In this document: positions 32,385 through 47,859 of the stretch, piece by piece
Numbering within the stretch: position 1 is the first letter of the stretch
Layout: each line of letters begins with the position of its first letter
Assembly (NCBI GenBank): GCA_003956705.1
Contig: QZCP01000025.1
Location: forward strand, 1-64,000
Reading direction: 5' to 3'
DNA length: 64,000 nucleotides
Origin: Brevipalpus yothersi
Taxonomy: Eukaryota > Arthropoda > Arachnida > Trombidiformes > Tenuipalpidae
Program-made: the position numbers and the translations under genes
Notes under the pieces: generated by a model
What the model was told of the DNA's origin: nothing
The model's database searches: none
Seen by the model: only the letters and a program-made list of their open reading frames with translations

Positions 32385-34363
32385 TTATTCAGTCCTCTGG
32401 GCAACTGGATTTAAGCCATGTCCATAGCCTTTGGGACCCCAATTCTTACCATAGCAACCTAATAGGATATTCAACGAATAAATGTGTTAAATATCAAACA
32501 AGATAAGAGAGTAAGATAAGAATTGACTCAAGGAGTCGATTTAAAGCAATCGATCAAAATATGGACAGAGTTGGAGCTAAGTCTCTACGAAAAGGATGCT
32601 CTTTGGATATGGACATAAGTGAAATACCCTGATAACAGTTATTATCTAGCTGATAAAAAATTGTTTACTCTTGGAAACTACATCATTATTTGCAAATTGG
32701 TTCGAACTGAGGAAAGGAAGATGAATCAGTATGAGTGGACTCATTAATTTGAGAAAATTTTCTACAAACTTCATGGCTCATGAGATCATTATGGAAACGG
32801 AATGCAAGTCGCATGAAGTCATCATCATAATGAAAAGATTTTGGAGCAACATTTTCAATAGAATATATCAAGATTTGATGTTCAAAATGAGAGTCTCCAA
32901 CTACTCAATCATCAATGGAAAAAGTCATTGTGAATCGAATCGCTTTGATAATAAATTAGAGTGTACAAAGCCAGTATAATTTGTTTAGCATATCTCTCAA
33001 GCTATGCTGATGAATACAAAAAAAAAATGCAGAATACTTCTTGAGAGAGAGAAAGAGAGAAAGAAAATGAGAGGATGTAGGTACAATACATGAGCTGGCT
33101 AGAACACCTACTCGTCACTGTAATATCATATTCTCATGGAATTGTCAAGATTTTGGTTATGGAGAGTGAAAAGGGAAGAGAGAAGAGAGAAGAGAAAGTG
33201 AAAAAAAGGGAACCAGAACTGAGGGACTAATTTCAAGAGATGCCTACGTTTTGGGCTGCCTTTATATTGAGGTGAGGCCGAAAAAAAAATTTTTTTCGCA
33301 ACGGTCGCCCACACATAGGGACCATAAGAGGATTGGGAACGTAGGTTTTTTTTTCATCTAAAGTATTATGTACTTACTTTTGCAATAAATTTCTCCTTCT
33401 TTTTCACAAAGAGTTGTCGATTCCAAGCGTTTGTGACACTCAGCGCAATTGAAACATGACATCTTGTGCCATGACTATTTTTTATAAATGTAGTAGGTTG
33501 GTAAGGTGCACCAAACACAGAAAGAGAGAGAGAGAAAATGTGTATCAGTGATACTGAACTGAGAGAATATCGAATAAAATGGGCATATGAGGCTTACCTT
33601 TCCACCAGCTGCCATTTTTTCTGCCAGGTAGACAACCTTGTCACACCTTGGACATCTATCTGCACCACCGAATTTAGGGGTATCAGAATGATTTGAATTG
33701 GAGCTTGCCGGTCTTGATTCCATTTTTGGAGCCATAAAAGCTTTCGCAGTTTCGGGAATATTGCGAGTGGTGCCATTTGTTTTAGCTGCATTGTCCATAT
33801 TCAAAACTCCGGCACCAACACCATATCCGTAACCTAGAGAAAAGAAGGTTTTGGGGGTAAAATGATATGGTATAAGTGAAAAAGTTGCTACAGATATTTT
33901 CACACAGATTTCAAGGCATTCAAGATTCAAATTTGATGTCCATCAAATACCTTTTGGTCCAAATAATCGTCCATAGCAAACTTTACAGTAAATTTCATCA
34001 TCATGTGTGGTCAAGTTTCCACTGTCCAGTTTGCGTTTACAGGAAGTATTTGCTAGTATCAAGTGATAATAATAAGAACGGATGTTAAAAATGAGGTTCC
34101 CTCGAGAGGCATGATTCATTGTTATTCGTGTGATGACATAGATAGTATGAGAGTATGAATTGCAAGACAATGAGGAATCGTTTCAATGAGAATGATGAAG
34201 TAAAATATGATTACATAATAGAATTAAAGTCAAGAAAAAAGGAAAAGAAAGAATTCACACACTTACCACACAGAAAGCACGATTTGTGATACGATTTGCC
34301 AAGAACATTTTTCTCTTCATTGAAATAAACTACTTTCGAACAGCGAGAACAATTTCCAGGCAT
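32385..34363 (-). CDS. Two-LIM cysteine-rich protein (CSRP / muscle LIM protein type)
   Basis: Five exons on the minus strand (34363-34267, 34052-33951, 33833-33598, 33474-33378, 32458-32385) give 201 aa, the size of CSRP1-3. LIM1 (about 5-59) is followed by the family's [14 protein letters not shown] nuclear-signal/glycine region. A Ser-rich linker follows, then LIM2 (CPRC...CYGKNW) and a second GPKGYGHG. CRPs bind alpha-actinin and zyxin on actin filaments and also act in the muscle nucleus. Two oddities: LIM1 has Cys32-x5-Cys38 where x2 is usual, and LIM2 has His-x3-Cys (SWHKMSC) where His-x2-Cys is usual. The last intron is long (919 nt) and the final exon encodes only 24 residues, so it is easy to miss. 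An upstream in-frame ATG at 34441 would add 26 hydrophobic residues but is unlikely. Confidence 0.88.
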
Positions 34364-37294
<2,931 letters not shown>

Positions 37295-38250
37295 GTCACT
37301 TATTTTTTCTCACCATTTGGAACTAATTTATTTGACTACATCTTCATCCTCTCAAAGTATATCAAAATTAAATCATCACACCACTTCTTGACCAAATACA
37401 TGACATAATTGCAATCAACCTATTTCTATTAAGTCTTGACCTCTTTTATTGAGAGTCTCTTCATTTTTACACCTGTCATGTGAAACTTTTCTGCTAATCG
37501 CATCTCTTATCTTATTCCCATCTTCTATTGTAGATTCCCAACTCAATGTTTCCACTAATATCCATGAATTATGAGAGTTAATTATTTGAATAAGTCTAAA
37601 AGAGGTTTGGGAATTCTTCGAAAATTTTTCATGAGAAAAAACTAGGAAGATCGATAATTTTGACAAAGAGCTTTGAGAAGACTTTCTGTACCCTTGTCTT
37701 GAAAATCAATAGTAGATTGTTCATTTAATTGAGTCTAACTTTGTCCTCTCACCACCAAAAAAGATGACAATAAACATCCGTGTCCATCTTCTTTTTTTCT
37801 TGGCTCACACAAAATCTGATGGCTTGGATCACTAGTTTAGCCATAGTCTGCGCTGATGTGTCTTACGTGGATAGGGAAAGTGAGGGTAGAGAAGTGAAGG
37901 GATCTTAAACTAACTAAATTATACCATCCGTAGAGTAGGAGCTTTTCAATCATAAATTTTAAAATTGATGTGTTGTGATATTTTTCACTGTTTAATTAGT
38001 AATCGGATAATTTTGACGATCTGCTTCATGGAACATATCGTCCAAGACGAATAGATTTACACTTCTTTACTCGAATCACTTTGGATGAGAGCAAACAGGT
38101 GGTATTTCATCTAATAATTTAGATGATTTCTCTACCTTCCATTCATTTTGTCTGACGTTTCATTTTTTTCTCACTTTTCATTGCTGAAGTGTGCATGAAA
38201 AATATTGAGAACGGAGAACGAAAAGTGAAATCATTTTTTCTTCCTAAAAA
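37295..38250. other. Spacer between SLC35E2-like and glycosyltransferase genes
   Basis: AT-rich, no gene seen. An AATAAA near 37770 could end the SLC35E2-like transcript. Confidence 0.45.
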
Positions 38251-39410
38251 ATGAAGAGAAAATCTCGTTCTTTTTGTGTAAAAAATTTAATCTTTGCCAT
38301 CGTCATACTATGTGTGACATTGATAATTCTACATCATTCTCTAACGAGTGATCGATTTTTCTTCCTCACCAATGGTAAGTATACACATTCCCGGTCTGAT
38401 CATATGTGCGCCAATCTGATTTCTATGTGTCAATAATTAATAGTTCACATCCTTTTTTTTCGTTCATCATTCCAATGAACAATGATTCCATCTGATTGTT
38501 TTATGCTTTGTCACTGTACATCTCAGCTCCAGAAAGTTTGTTCGATGATGGACTGAATATATCTCTCGATCATTGTCTCTATGAATGTTTAATGAAATCA
38601 AGTGATCAACGATCGGAATGTTTGGACAAATGTGAAGCTCAATCTGATCAGAAGGCAAATTATATTGCCACCAAGGATTTTTATCTCATTCCATTTCAAA
38701 TTGTACAATCAAGTGATCCGAAAAATATTATATCCTATTCGTTGTATGGTACTAATAGAGCTTTTTATCGAAATTTGCATATTGTCATTCGTAAAGCTCG
38801 ACAATTTTTTCCCGGTTGGATACCACGATTTTACATCTCAATTGATGTGCCTTCCAAAGCGGTCGAATTGATGGTAAAGTTGCAGTGTGAGGTAATACTT
38901 GTCCGAATCACAAAGTATGCTTTGGCAAGATTTGATCACAATAATAACTATCATGGTATGATCTGGCGTTTCTTCGTAGCAAGTGATCCTAAAGTACATC
39001 GTTACATAGTTCGTGATACCGATTCATTTGCCATTCAGAGAGACAAGGATGCTGTGGACGATTGGATTCGTGAAAATAAAATGTTCCATGTGATGCGTGA
39101 TCATCCTTATCATGGGACCGAAATTCTGGGTGGAATGTGGGGAGGTATTGTGGATCAATCAATTTTTGACATCATCAAAATTTACAATGCCACTAATATT
39201 GTGGAGGATGGCAGAGGCATTGATCAAAGTTTCTTAGCTTCCGATGTTTTTCCAATAGTATGGCCTCGTATGACATGCCATCAATCTCATCCTTTCCGTT
39301 ATGAAGGTGAATGTCGAAATTTTCCAACTGAACGAGATGGTAAAGATTTTGTCGGCAATATGTTGGCTCTATTGGACTATAAGGATACAAATGAAATCGA
39401 TTTTCCCTGA
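38251..39410 (+). CDS. Putative type II membrane glycosyltransferase
   Basis: Two exons (38251-38374, 38527-39410) encode 335 aa. Residues 1-12 are basic, about 13-33 form one hydrophobic anchor, and the rest would be lumenal, the usual Golgi enzyme topology. The lumenal part has a Cys-rich stem (CLYECLMKSSDQRSECLDKC) and then a GT-A-like domain. Its markers are RDTDSFAIQRDKDAVDDWI (from about residue 203; an acidic DxD-like site flanked by Arg-Asp), FHVMRDHPYHGTEILGGMWG, and later GIDQSFLASDVFP with a His-rich end. From memory, the RDHPYH...GGMWG signature resembles glycosyltransferase-like proteins also found in bacteria and algae; I cannot name the family. Donor and acceptor sugars are unknown. 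The intron and normal base composition argue that it is a resident gene. Confidence 0.72.
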
Positions 39411-41394
39411 TCAAAGTAGGACATCAAGAATTTTGAAATGGTTATTTTTCTGCCTCATATTTACGATCTCGTCTCAGCAATGGCTCATCTTCAATACGAT
39501 ATCATCGTTAGCTATGATCTAATTGAGTTGATTATCTTCTCAACATTCCTCACCTACATTGTTTCCGGTGTCATAAAGAGCAAGATATTCCATTAATTAG
39601 AGTTCAGTTTGAAGATTTTCCCTACCGGAAAAGGATGATTGAAGAGATGCTTTCTCAGACCGACTTTTTCTCTCATGTAAGCCTTAAATTATGAAACTCA
39701 GTTGGATTTCCTTTCATTCAACTGGGAATACTATACAATTGCCAAGTGTACGAATCGATCGAGCATTCAAAAATACTCTCAATTATCATTCTGATTTCTA
39801 TTTGCTCGAAGCAATGTATTTTCTTTTACTTTTCCATCGCCCTTTTAGAAAGTAAACTTATATTCTCACAGCTTAACACCTCTATGAACAAAAATTATTA
39901 GCTTTGTATTGTGGAGCAAAGTTTTGTAGAGTTTCCTATGGAATAACTTACTCATTTGCTTCAATGCTCATCAATCATTGAAGAATACAGAGATTAAGCA
40001 ACCAAAAATCCAGTTCGTATCGTTGCAAGTGTGAAGGTACAGAGTGAGAAAAAAGTAATTTTTTTTAAGTAGCAAGTGAAATAACAGTGAAAGTACCTTG
40101 CCTTACATGTTGGTTTTTCTCTTGAAAAAATCTGTATTCATCACATAAATTTATCACAGACATATCTCATGCGTATAAGATTAGTTGGAGAAAACTTTAC
40201 CATTTAGAAAAGTGTGGAAAAAGGTGAAGTAAAACTCAATGACTCCATTCAGGGGCGATACAGTAAATCAAACATGATGAAATACGATGAAATCAGATAT
40301 CCTCTCCCCTACGACCCCTCATTAACTGATCAACACACACAAATTTTGGTAGAGAAGCTACTACAGCTCTCTCTAGATCAATCCAGTAAGCAAAGCTGTG
40401 TGATTCATTTCCGAGTTCCAGAAATGATTCATAAACATACTTCTCTGCTATGAAACGCCTAACGTTAATCAATCATGTTTCCAACAAAACTTTTGCAAAG
40501 CAAAATTACCATGGAAAATCTCTTTCAATCACCATGATTTCTATCCCATCAAGTTCCGATTATCTGAGCTATCTTTATTCAATTACTGTATTCAACAAAA
40601 ACTCCAAAATTTCTACATGTCCAAAAAAATCGTCCCAACGAAATTTTTGTCCCTCAGAAGTTACGTAATTTTGCCCAGACAAATCTATGCACCCGAAAAC
40701 TTTTCCCTCTCGAATCATCATTCCCTAAAATTATGTATCCAAAATTATCCCATCAGACTGTCAAAATATTATCAAAATTCTGTAAATTATCAACCTTTCC
40801 AACGATATTCCCGATACACACTTGCAACGTTACATCGTCATGCTTACAAAATGTGATCTCACTTCACATGTGTGTGTCTGTGTACATGCACAACATTTTA
40901 AATGCCACCTTTTTCGCGCTCTTCCATCAGTAGTGCCACCTGTGAGAGGGTACAGTTTGAGTTATGAATCACCTTTCTTCACTGTACAGCATCTGCAATA
41001 CAAGAGCAACAGCAGCAGCAGCAATGCAATGTGTATGTATGGGCGCTGGCTCGGTTGAAGAAGAAAAAAATCGAGGACATCTCTTACTCACTATTACTGT
41101 ATTCAAGCCTATTCGCCTCAGCCTTTTTGTAGCGCAATTAATGCGCTACTACTCCTGATTAATTGTGTGTGTGTGTGATTCAATCAAGTAAATTTTTTTA
41201 CCCATTGCAATTGGGTATTGTTTACCTCGTGTCCGATACTTTTGTTTACTCATTTACGGGCTCCGGCATTTATCAAGTGGCACCTTTTTCCTCTCTCTTC
41301 TCTTCTCTCTTTCTTTCACTCTCTCTCTCTCTCTTCCGATATATATATTTTTTTTTCGCTCATCTGATTTGTTTATTCAATTCATTCATCTCAA
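39411..41394. other. Spacer upstream of adducin
   Basis: No supported gene. A CT-rich stretch at about 41280-41335 lies 60-110 bp before the adducin ATG and is probably promoter or 5' untranslated sequence. A CAG repeat of modest length sits near 41005-41025. Confidence 0.45.
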
Positions 41395-44300
41395 ATGTCG
41401 GCAGCTAACGGATATGTTGTTTCCGATTCGGAAGATATTGACTCGTCAATGAATCAAGTGATCAAGCCACCCGATATTGAGCAAGATCTAAAAGAAATGG
41501 AAAGACGTAAGAGGGTAGATATGGTGATCAATAGTCAATTATTTCGTGAAGAATTGGAAAGAATAATAGAATCTCAAATCAATGAGGGCTATGCGCCGTC
41601 CAGTTTATCAGCCCTTCAACAGGTTACCGAATTATTACTTCCTAATTCAGCTAGAAATTCATCGTTGACTCGAATAGGATCCTCCGCCATTCCAATAAAT
41701 GATATTAGGGGAGTTGATGCCTTTAATTATGACAAAGGGGAAAAACTGCTTCGATGCAAGCTTGCGTCCGTCTATAGGCTTGTTGATCTTTATGGTTGGT
41801 CTCAAAGTATATATAACCACATCTCGGTACGTATTAATATATATATATTCATGTATTTATAAATATCGTAAGAGAGCATAATTTGATTGCGCCACACACT
41901 ACACTTGAAGTGGATGCTCACCAAAATTTTCATTATGATAATCACACACTTTGCATTCTCTTACCCGATTTCGATTGCAGGTGAGAGTGAATCAAGACCA
42001 CGAGCATTTCTTATTGAATCCTTTTGGACTTCAGTACCACGAGGTTACCGCCTCATCGCTACTAAAAGTCGATATGCAGGGAAACCTTGTAAACCCTGGA
42101 TCCACTAATTTCGGATTCAATCGGTTGGTTTAGTCTTCAATTATACTTCTCACTTCTTTCTACTCACTCATTTTACTCACTTGTCTTACTGAACTTGACC
42201 AATCTTTTCCATATGATCCACATCGGTTCTACTGTTTTATCTTTTTGCTCATTATTTTTTCTTTTCTTTCACTCACTCATTCATTCATTCATTTAGAGCT
42301 GGTTGGGTGCTTCATTCAGCAATTCATTCTGCTCGGCCCGACATCAAAGCAATCATACACATACATCACCCAACGTGTGTAGCTATTTCGTCCATGAAAT
42401 GTGGTTTATTGAAGATTAGTCAAGAGGCAGCTATTATTGGAGATGTTAGTTATCATGATTACAAAGGTATTGTCGTTGATACCGAGGAACGTGAAATCAT
42501 CGCACGCAATTTGGGCCCATTCAATAAGGTGAGCTCTTGAACATCACCTCGTTTGATAATTTATTTTGAGCAAAGATAGTATCGTAACGATAAAGGGCAA
42601 ACTTCCTTTTCCGTCAAGTCACATTGAAACATTCAAATCACTCAAATTTAGCCCTGAATGACATTATCCATTGATTGTTCATTGACATCAGGGATTATTG
42701 TTTAGACATTTTTTCATTCACTTCATTGTTCTCCAGATATTTATCTCAGATGAATAATCTTCTAATCTTCAAACTCATTCTCAAACTTCTCCCCTCGAAT
42801 AGGTTCTACTCCTTCGAAATCATGGAGCTATCGCATGTGGTGAAACTATTGAAGAAGCCCTTCATTTAATGCACAATCTAGTGATTGCTTGTGAAACTCA
42901 AGCAAAACTCATCCACGTTGGTGTTGATAATATCCACCAAATGTCAAAAGAAGCTGTAGACCAAGTTCGATCGATTGTGAAAATGGCAGTATCCCAAGTC
43001 CATGGAAAACCTGAGGACACTGAAACAAAAGTCAAACAAACAGGTGATGAAGATACCAAAGATCGTCCTCGCAAATGGAAAGTTTGGGATTTAGAATTTG
43101 AGGCTCAGATGCGGATGCTCGACAATGCGGTAATTATACACTTAACATGATCTGTTTTTCCTCAACTCATCTTCCATGATGAGTGAGTTTGTTTGTTGAC
43201 TCGGCATGATTGGTTTTCGTTCAGTCTCTGGATGCGTTGAAAACACATAGACTACTCTTATCCAGGTCAAATTCGAAAGAGAGACATGAAGAAACTCCAA
43301 ATCTGTCTGTTCTCACTGAATAGTTTAAGTTGCAAATTCTTGGGATATTTTTGATTAGAATGGAATTTTTTTTCCAATACACTTGACAATACAATTATTT
43401 GTGTTACGAAGAATTGAGCATCCATCTCTTGATACCAATTTTGCATCGTGATAAGTTGCTTATCTCACATCAAGTAGCTGCTCCTCACTTGAGTACTCAG
43501 CTTTTCTCTTCAAATTCACATTCAAATCGGGATTTTTGATATGTCTCTCTCAAAAGAGCTCAGACAGTGTTCTATCCCAAAGACAATACCCTTCACTTCT
43601 TGCATTTAAACGTTCTCTCGCTCACACACACGCACACTGTTCCTCTCCCTCTCTTCAATCAAATAACTAGGTCAGTGGAAACTAGGGAGCATGTAGAGAT
43701 CTTCTCTTTGACTTGTGAGCTATTTGGTGATGAAGAATTGAATGATACTAACTCTTTGCTCATGATTTTAGGGTTTTCGAACTGGGTATTTGTATCGACA
43801 ACCACTTCTTCGTGCTGATCAGCAACGAATCAAATATGACGTTGAAATACCTCCCGCAGCTACATCATTGCATCAATATTTTGAAGGTGATAAGTGGCTG
43901 AGTCCCTTGAAAAAATTGGTTGATGGAAAGAAGACACAAGACAAATTGAAATGGGTTAACTCACCGAATTCCTACCAGAAAGTGGAAATTCCTGAATCTG
44001 GTACTCAAGATCCAAAGAAGATTACTAAAGTATGTAAAACTTTCTCTCTTTCGTACACACACATACACTCCTAGTATGATTTATGCTCAGTATTCATAGC
44101 TTGATCATCCCTTCAATGTTTATACCCTAAAACACTCGAGGGGTTATCGAACCCCATCAAACAGTCTAGGCTATCATTAACTTTTTTCTTTTCTCTCTTG
44201 CTCTCTGCCGGAAGGAAGAAGGGACAATAAAGCATGCATAAGCTGTAGAGTGAGAGAAAGAAAGAGCGAGTTTCACTACTACTGAGAATGATGAGACATG

Positions 44301-46113
44301 AGCACCCTACCCAAAGACCGTGGGAGCCCTCAAATTAACATCAATGGCTCTAATTCTTGCAAAACTGTTGTTAAAAACTTCATGGTCTCTCGTGTTCATC
44401 GTCAATTTTGTTTTTTCCCATTTTTGCTCAAAGCTAGATTTTCATGTTCAATTTGATAATTTTCTGGGGTACAAAACAAATTGCACTTGATGTCAAGCTT
44501 TTTATTGGAGATACAAGTTGTATCTCACTACTCTTCCCCCTCTCCCCACAACAAGAGAAACTCTTGCTCCACCTTTTTTTCATCTTCCTGTTTTTATCTT
44601 CTGCTCCTCCTTTACAGTGGGTTCAAGACTCATCGCCCCCGCACGGCAATCCTGTAAAAATTGAAAACGCTCATCAATTCGTCCCTGTCGTCGCCGATCC
44701 CACGGAGTTCAGACGAAAACAAAAAGAGGTAAAGTTCTATTCCATAAGTGATTGGCACTCCTCTCGAGTCTTCTAAATTCAGTGTAATCTTTGCACCATG
44801 TTGCACTATCAACAAATCAAAAATGACTGGCTCAGACTGAAGAAAACCCATTATCGGGTCCTTGATGGTGTTTGGCTCTTTTAGTTTTGCCTTTCGCTTG
44901 CCATTAATAATATACTCAATCAGTTTTCAATCAATTTTTATCTTCTACCTAGATGAAGCAAATTAGGATGGATAATAAGATCTCGAGTGGTCCTCAAAGC
45001 CACATATTGGAAGGAGTTACATGGGAGGACGTTGGCCACAAACCATCGGAGAATGACCAAGTTGTACTTGTTGGAGCAGCATCGAAGGGCATCATCCAAA
45101 GAGAATACCAACACAATGCGAAGGTATATAAAAGTGCATATGCCAAAAATCCGTTCGATGATGTTTCTGATAAGGAATTGGAAGAATATAAGGAATATGT
45201 GGCAAGGAAACAGCGAGGCGAGCCTGGTGAGTAAATGGCATTGTAAATGAGCCATCATTCATTGTTTTTTTCAGTTATAACTTTTGGCTCTTTCCTTCCT
45301 TCTTACCAATCGTGGCTTCTCTCTTATTAATCGAAAAATTCTTTTCCTATTTGATCATTGCTAAATATTACAGTTGATGATGTACCTGAGCGCTTCCGTC
45401 ATCTACTTCTTGAACCGGTTCCAGAGCATCTCACCGATGGGCGAATGAATCAGCAACGCTCTCTTGATGATCAGATTACTAGTCCAACCGAAGATACTGA
45501 GGAAACCTCAGAAGAAGGACAACTAACACCTGCCCCTAGATCCTTCTTGAAAAGATTACTCAGAAAAAGGTGAGTTGCATCATTTTGAATGAAAAATTTT
45601 GAACACATACATGTCTACATGTCGCTTCATCAGAATTGCCCTCTTCGGTGCAATATTAACATGCTCTGAAGAAGATTTCGAAAGAATTTTAGATTTCAAG
45701 TTGTACTGATAATTTCTCTTCTCAATAGTATGCGCTCATCTCCTCATCATGACAAGGAAAAGGATCATCATGAAAAAGATGTCGCCCATCATGTAAGTTG
45801 ATCTTTTTTGGCGCCAAACGACTTCGCTCGTATCATGAGTCATTTGATTATCGTATTTGATTTGTTTTGACTAATATTCTATTTTTTTCTTTAGCAGGAG
45901 GATGCTCATCACGAAAAAGAGGAAGAGAAGAAGGAAGACAGAAAAGAAGAGAAAAAGAAAGAAGAAAGAAAAGAAGAGAAAAAGAAGGATAAGGAACATA
46001 GAGAAAAGGAGAAGGAAAAAGAGAAGCACCACGAAGACAAAAAAGAGAAGAAAAGTCGTAAACGACAAGATAAATCTCGTAGTGACAAAGCACAAGCAGA
46101 GAAAGCACGCTAA
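41395..46113 (+). CDS. ADD: Adducin (hu li tai shao family)
   Basis: Ten exons: 41395-41826, 41981-42123, 42297-42528, 42803-43129, 43772-44029, 44618-44728, 44953-45226, 45374-45569, 45729-45792, 45898-46113. They join to 750 aa (751 with the alternative acceptor 3 nt upstream). Adducin caps actin barbed ends and recruits spectrin under the plasma membrane. The N-terminal block KEMERRKRVDMVINSQLFREE leads to a class II aldolase-like head (about 120-345: DKGEKLLRCKLASVYRLVDL, GWSQ, HSAIHSARPDIKAIIHIHH, MKCGLL, LRNHGAIACGETIEEALH), which is not catalytic in this family. Neck and tail follow with GFRTGYLYRQPLLR and NPFDDVSDKELEEYKEYVARKQ. The tail has APRSFLKRLLRKR, a short basic patch in place of the usual MARCKS-like motif. 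The last exon encodes about 70 residues of Lys/Glu/His charge repeats. Introns 4 and 5 are about 600 nt; the others are short. Confidence 0.94.
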
Positions 46114-46370
46114 ATTACTCATTGGACAGCCTATTTTGTGTTCAGCTTTTGAGACCAATGGTCCAGACAAATTTCAGCACATTTTACATCGCTGCCACTT
46201 CAACTTTTTTGTTGCCTAAGAAAAAACATCGTGAGAAAGAGAGACACATGACCTGACGCGCGCGCTCCATTGTAGCTACAGTAGATATCATCGTTATTTT
46301 ATGCCACCTTTTAACCTCATGTTCTCTTTAATGAGCATTTTACTCTGAATTTGTTATCAAAAGTTAGCTT

Positions 46371-46700
46371 AAACTAATTTAACAGCCCTGTAATTGTACT
46401 GAATCGAATTTTCCAAGCACCGCTTGTTGACTCTGTGCTAGTGCCTGAGCCAACCGAGGCATTCAAAGAAATATATTTGATGCTTATTCATTTATCGTCC
46501 TCATAAAAGGATGTGGGTCGTGCAAGAAAGTAACCAGCATTCATACTATGGCAGTTCCTCTCATGATAATAAACTACGACATCTCCCGATGTAAAGAAAA
46601 CTTTTCACATGAATGAACTTGACTGTATGAAGAGTTTCTTCAAATGACTAGAATAATTTGGTTCAGAGAAACATGACTGTTTTGTAAGCAAAGGCAAACT
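46371..46700 (+). repeat. Direct repeat, copy A
   Basis: About 330 bp matching copy B (47467-47720) in order and orientation. Shared landmarks are CTGAATCGAATTTTCCA, GAAGAAATATAT-like, AACTACGACATCT, CACATGAATGAAC and TGTTTTGTAAGCAAAG. Copy A carries about 80-90 bp in the middle that copy B lacks. The copies are clearly diverged, so the duplication is not recent. Confidence 0.85.
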
Positions 46701-47466
46701 ATTCATGAACATAGTGTTTGATGCTTCAACTGGATAGGTAGAGCAGATAAAATGAGACTTTTGAAGCACTCCTGAATTCGATGAAGAACTCGAGCCCGTA
46801 AGGCAGCCACAAACGCATCAACCAAAATCTTAGAATAGGTGCTCACCATGAAAATGCATAAATGATCAAAACTGAATACGATTGGAAAGTGAGAGGTCTG
46901 ATAGATATCGATACGATGATCTTGAAAAACAGGCAGATGACAAATATCCTAAACAATTCACTTAAAGTATCTAGTAGTTATAAAAACAACGCTGATAAGT
47001 TTGAAATATTTTATCTGACAAGCAATTGAAGCGCGTTCATATTTAAATGAAACGATCAAAACACAAGCACATGTTAATTGTTCGATAAGACTTTGAGAGC
47101 AGCTATTTCATCATTATCATGCTCACAGGGAATTGACGACATTTGATTAGGCTTTTTAGTTGATACTGCCTTTTTACCTGTACTCTGAGTAAATTCCTTG
47201 AGATACTTGAACTTCATTCAGTGATTATGTCGGACAGTGGAGACCGCAGACAGATACCAAATGCTCTCCTTACAGGAGATACTAACCACATCCGAAGATT
47301 ACGAAAAAAGCTATCGGAAATGGGCCAAATAATTGGTTAACCGAGATCAAATGGAGAAAGCACGTAAACATGAACAAATGTAAGATTGCTACACAAGATA
47401 TCATCTTCGCCATCCTTGTGTTATCTAGACTGAGCATTTCGCTTCGAATTTTTTTCTCCAAAAATT

Positions 47467-47720
47467 GAACTAATTTAGTATACTTTTAACTATGCTGAAT
47501 CGAATTTTCCAGACCCCTCTTCTTGATTCTGCACTAGCACCTAGCTAACCGAAGCATTCGAAGAAATATATATTTTCGGTGATGAACTACGACATCTTCT
47601 GATACAGAGGAAACTTCTCACATGAATGAACATACTTGACTGAATAGAGATGTTTCTTTTAATGACTTGAATAATTCGTTCGAAAGAGAAACATCTTTGT
47701 TTTGTAAGCAAAGATAAACT
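47467..47720 (+). repeat. Direct repeat, copy B
   Basis: About 254 bp, diverged partner of copy A 1.1 kb upstream, ending 140 bp from the stop codon of the minus-strand UPF0729 gene. It contains no open frame of note. Confidence 0.85.
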
Positions 47721-47859
47721 GCCTTCAGACCTTGTGTATAACTTTTTTCTTGGAATCAGATTCACATATGAGGTTCGCTAATTGAAGTAGGTACTTTAAC
47801 CCGATAACTGAATCAATGATGACGATATGCTAGCTTTAAGAACAGTATTTAAAACATCA

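Larger units (their letters stand above)
46114..47859. other. Spacer holding a diverged direct duplication
   Basis: Downstream of adducin. No gene seen on either strand apart from the duplicated block listed separately. An AATAAA at 46568-46573 could end adducin transcripts. Confidence 0.45.

Noticed and set aside
33126..33314. Frame containing [12 protein letters not shown] in the last LIM intron
   Set aside because: Considered as the final LIM exon, but it needs a 20-nt intron; the exon at 32385-32458 gives the expected [12 protein letters not shown] end instead.
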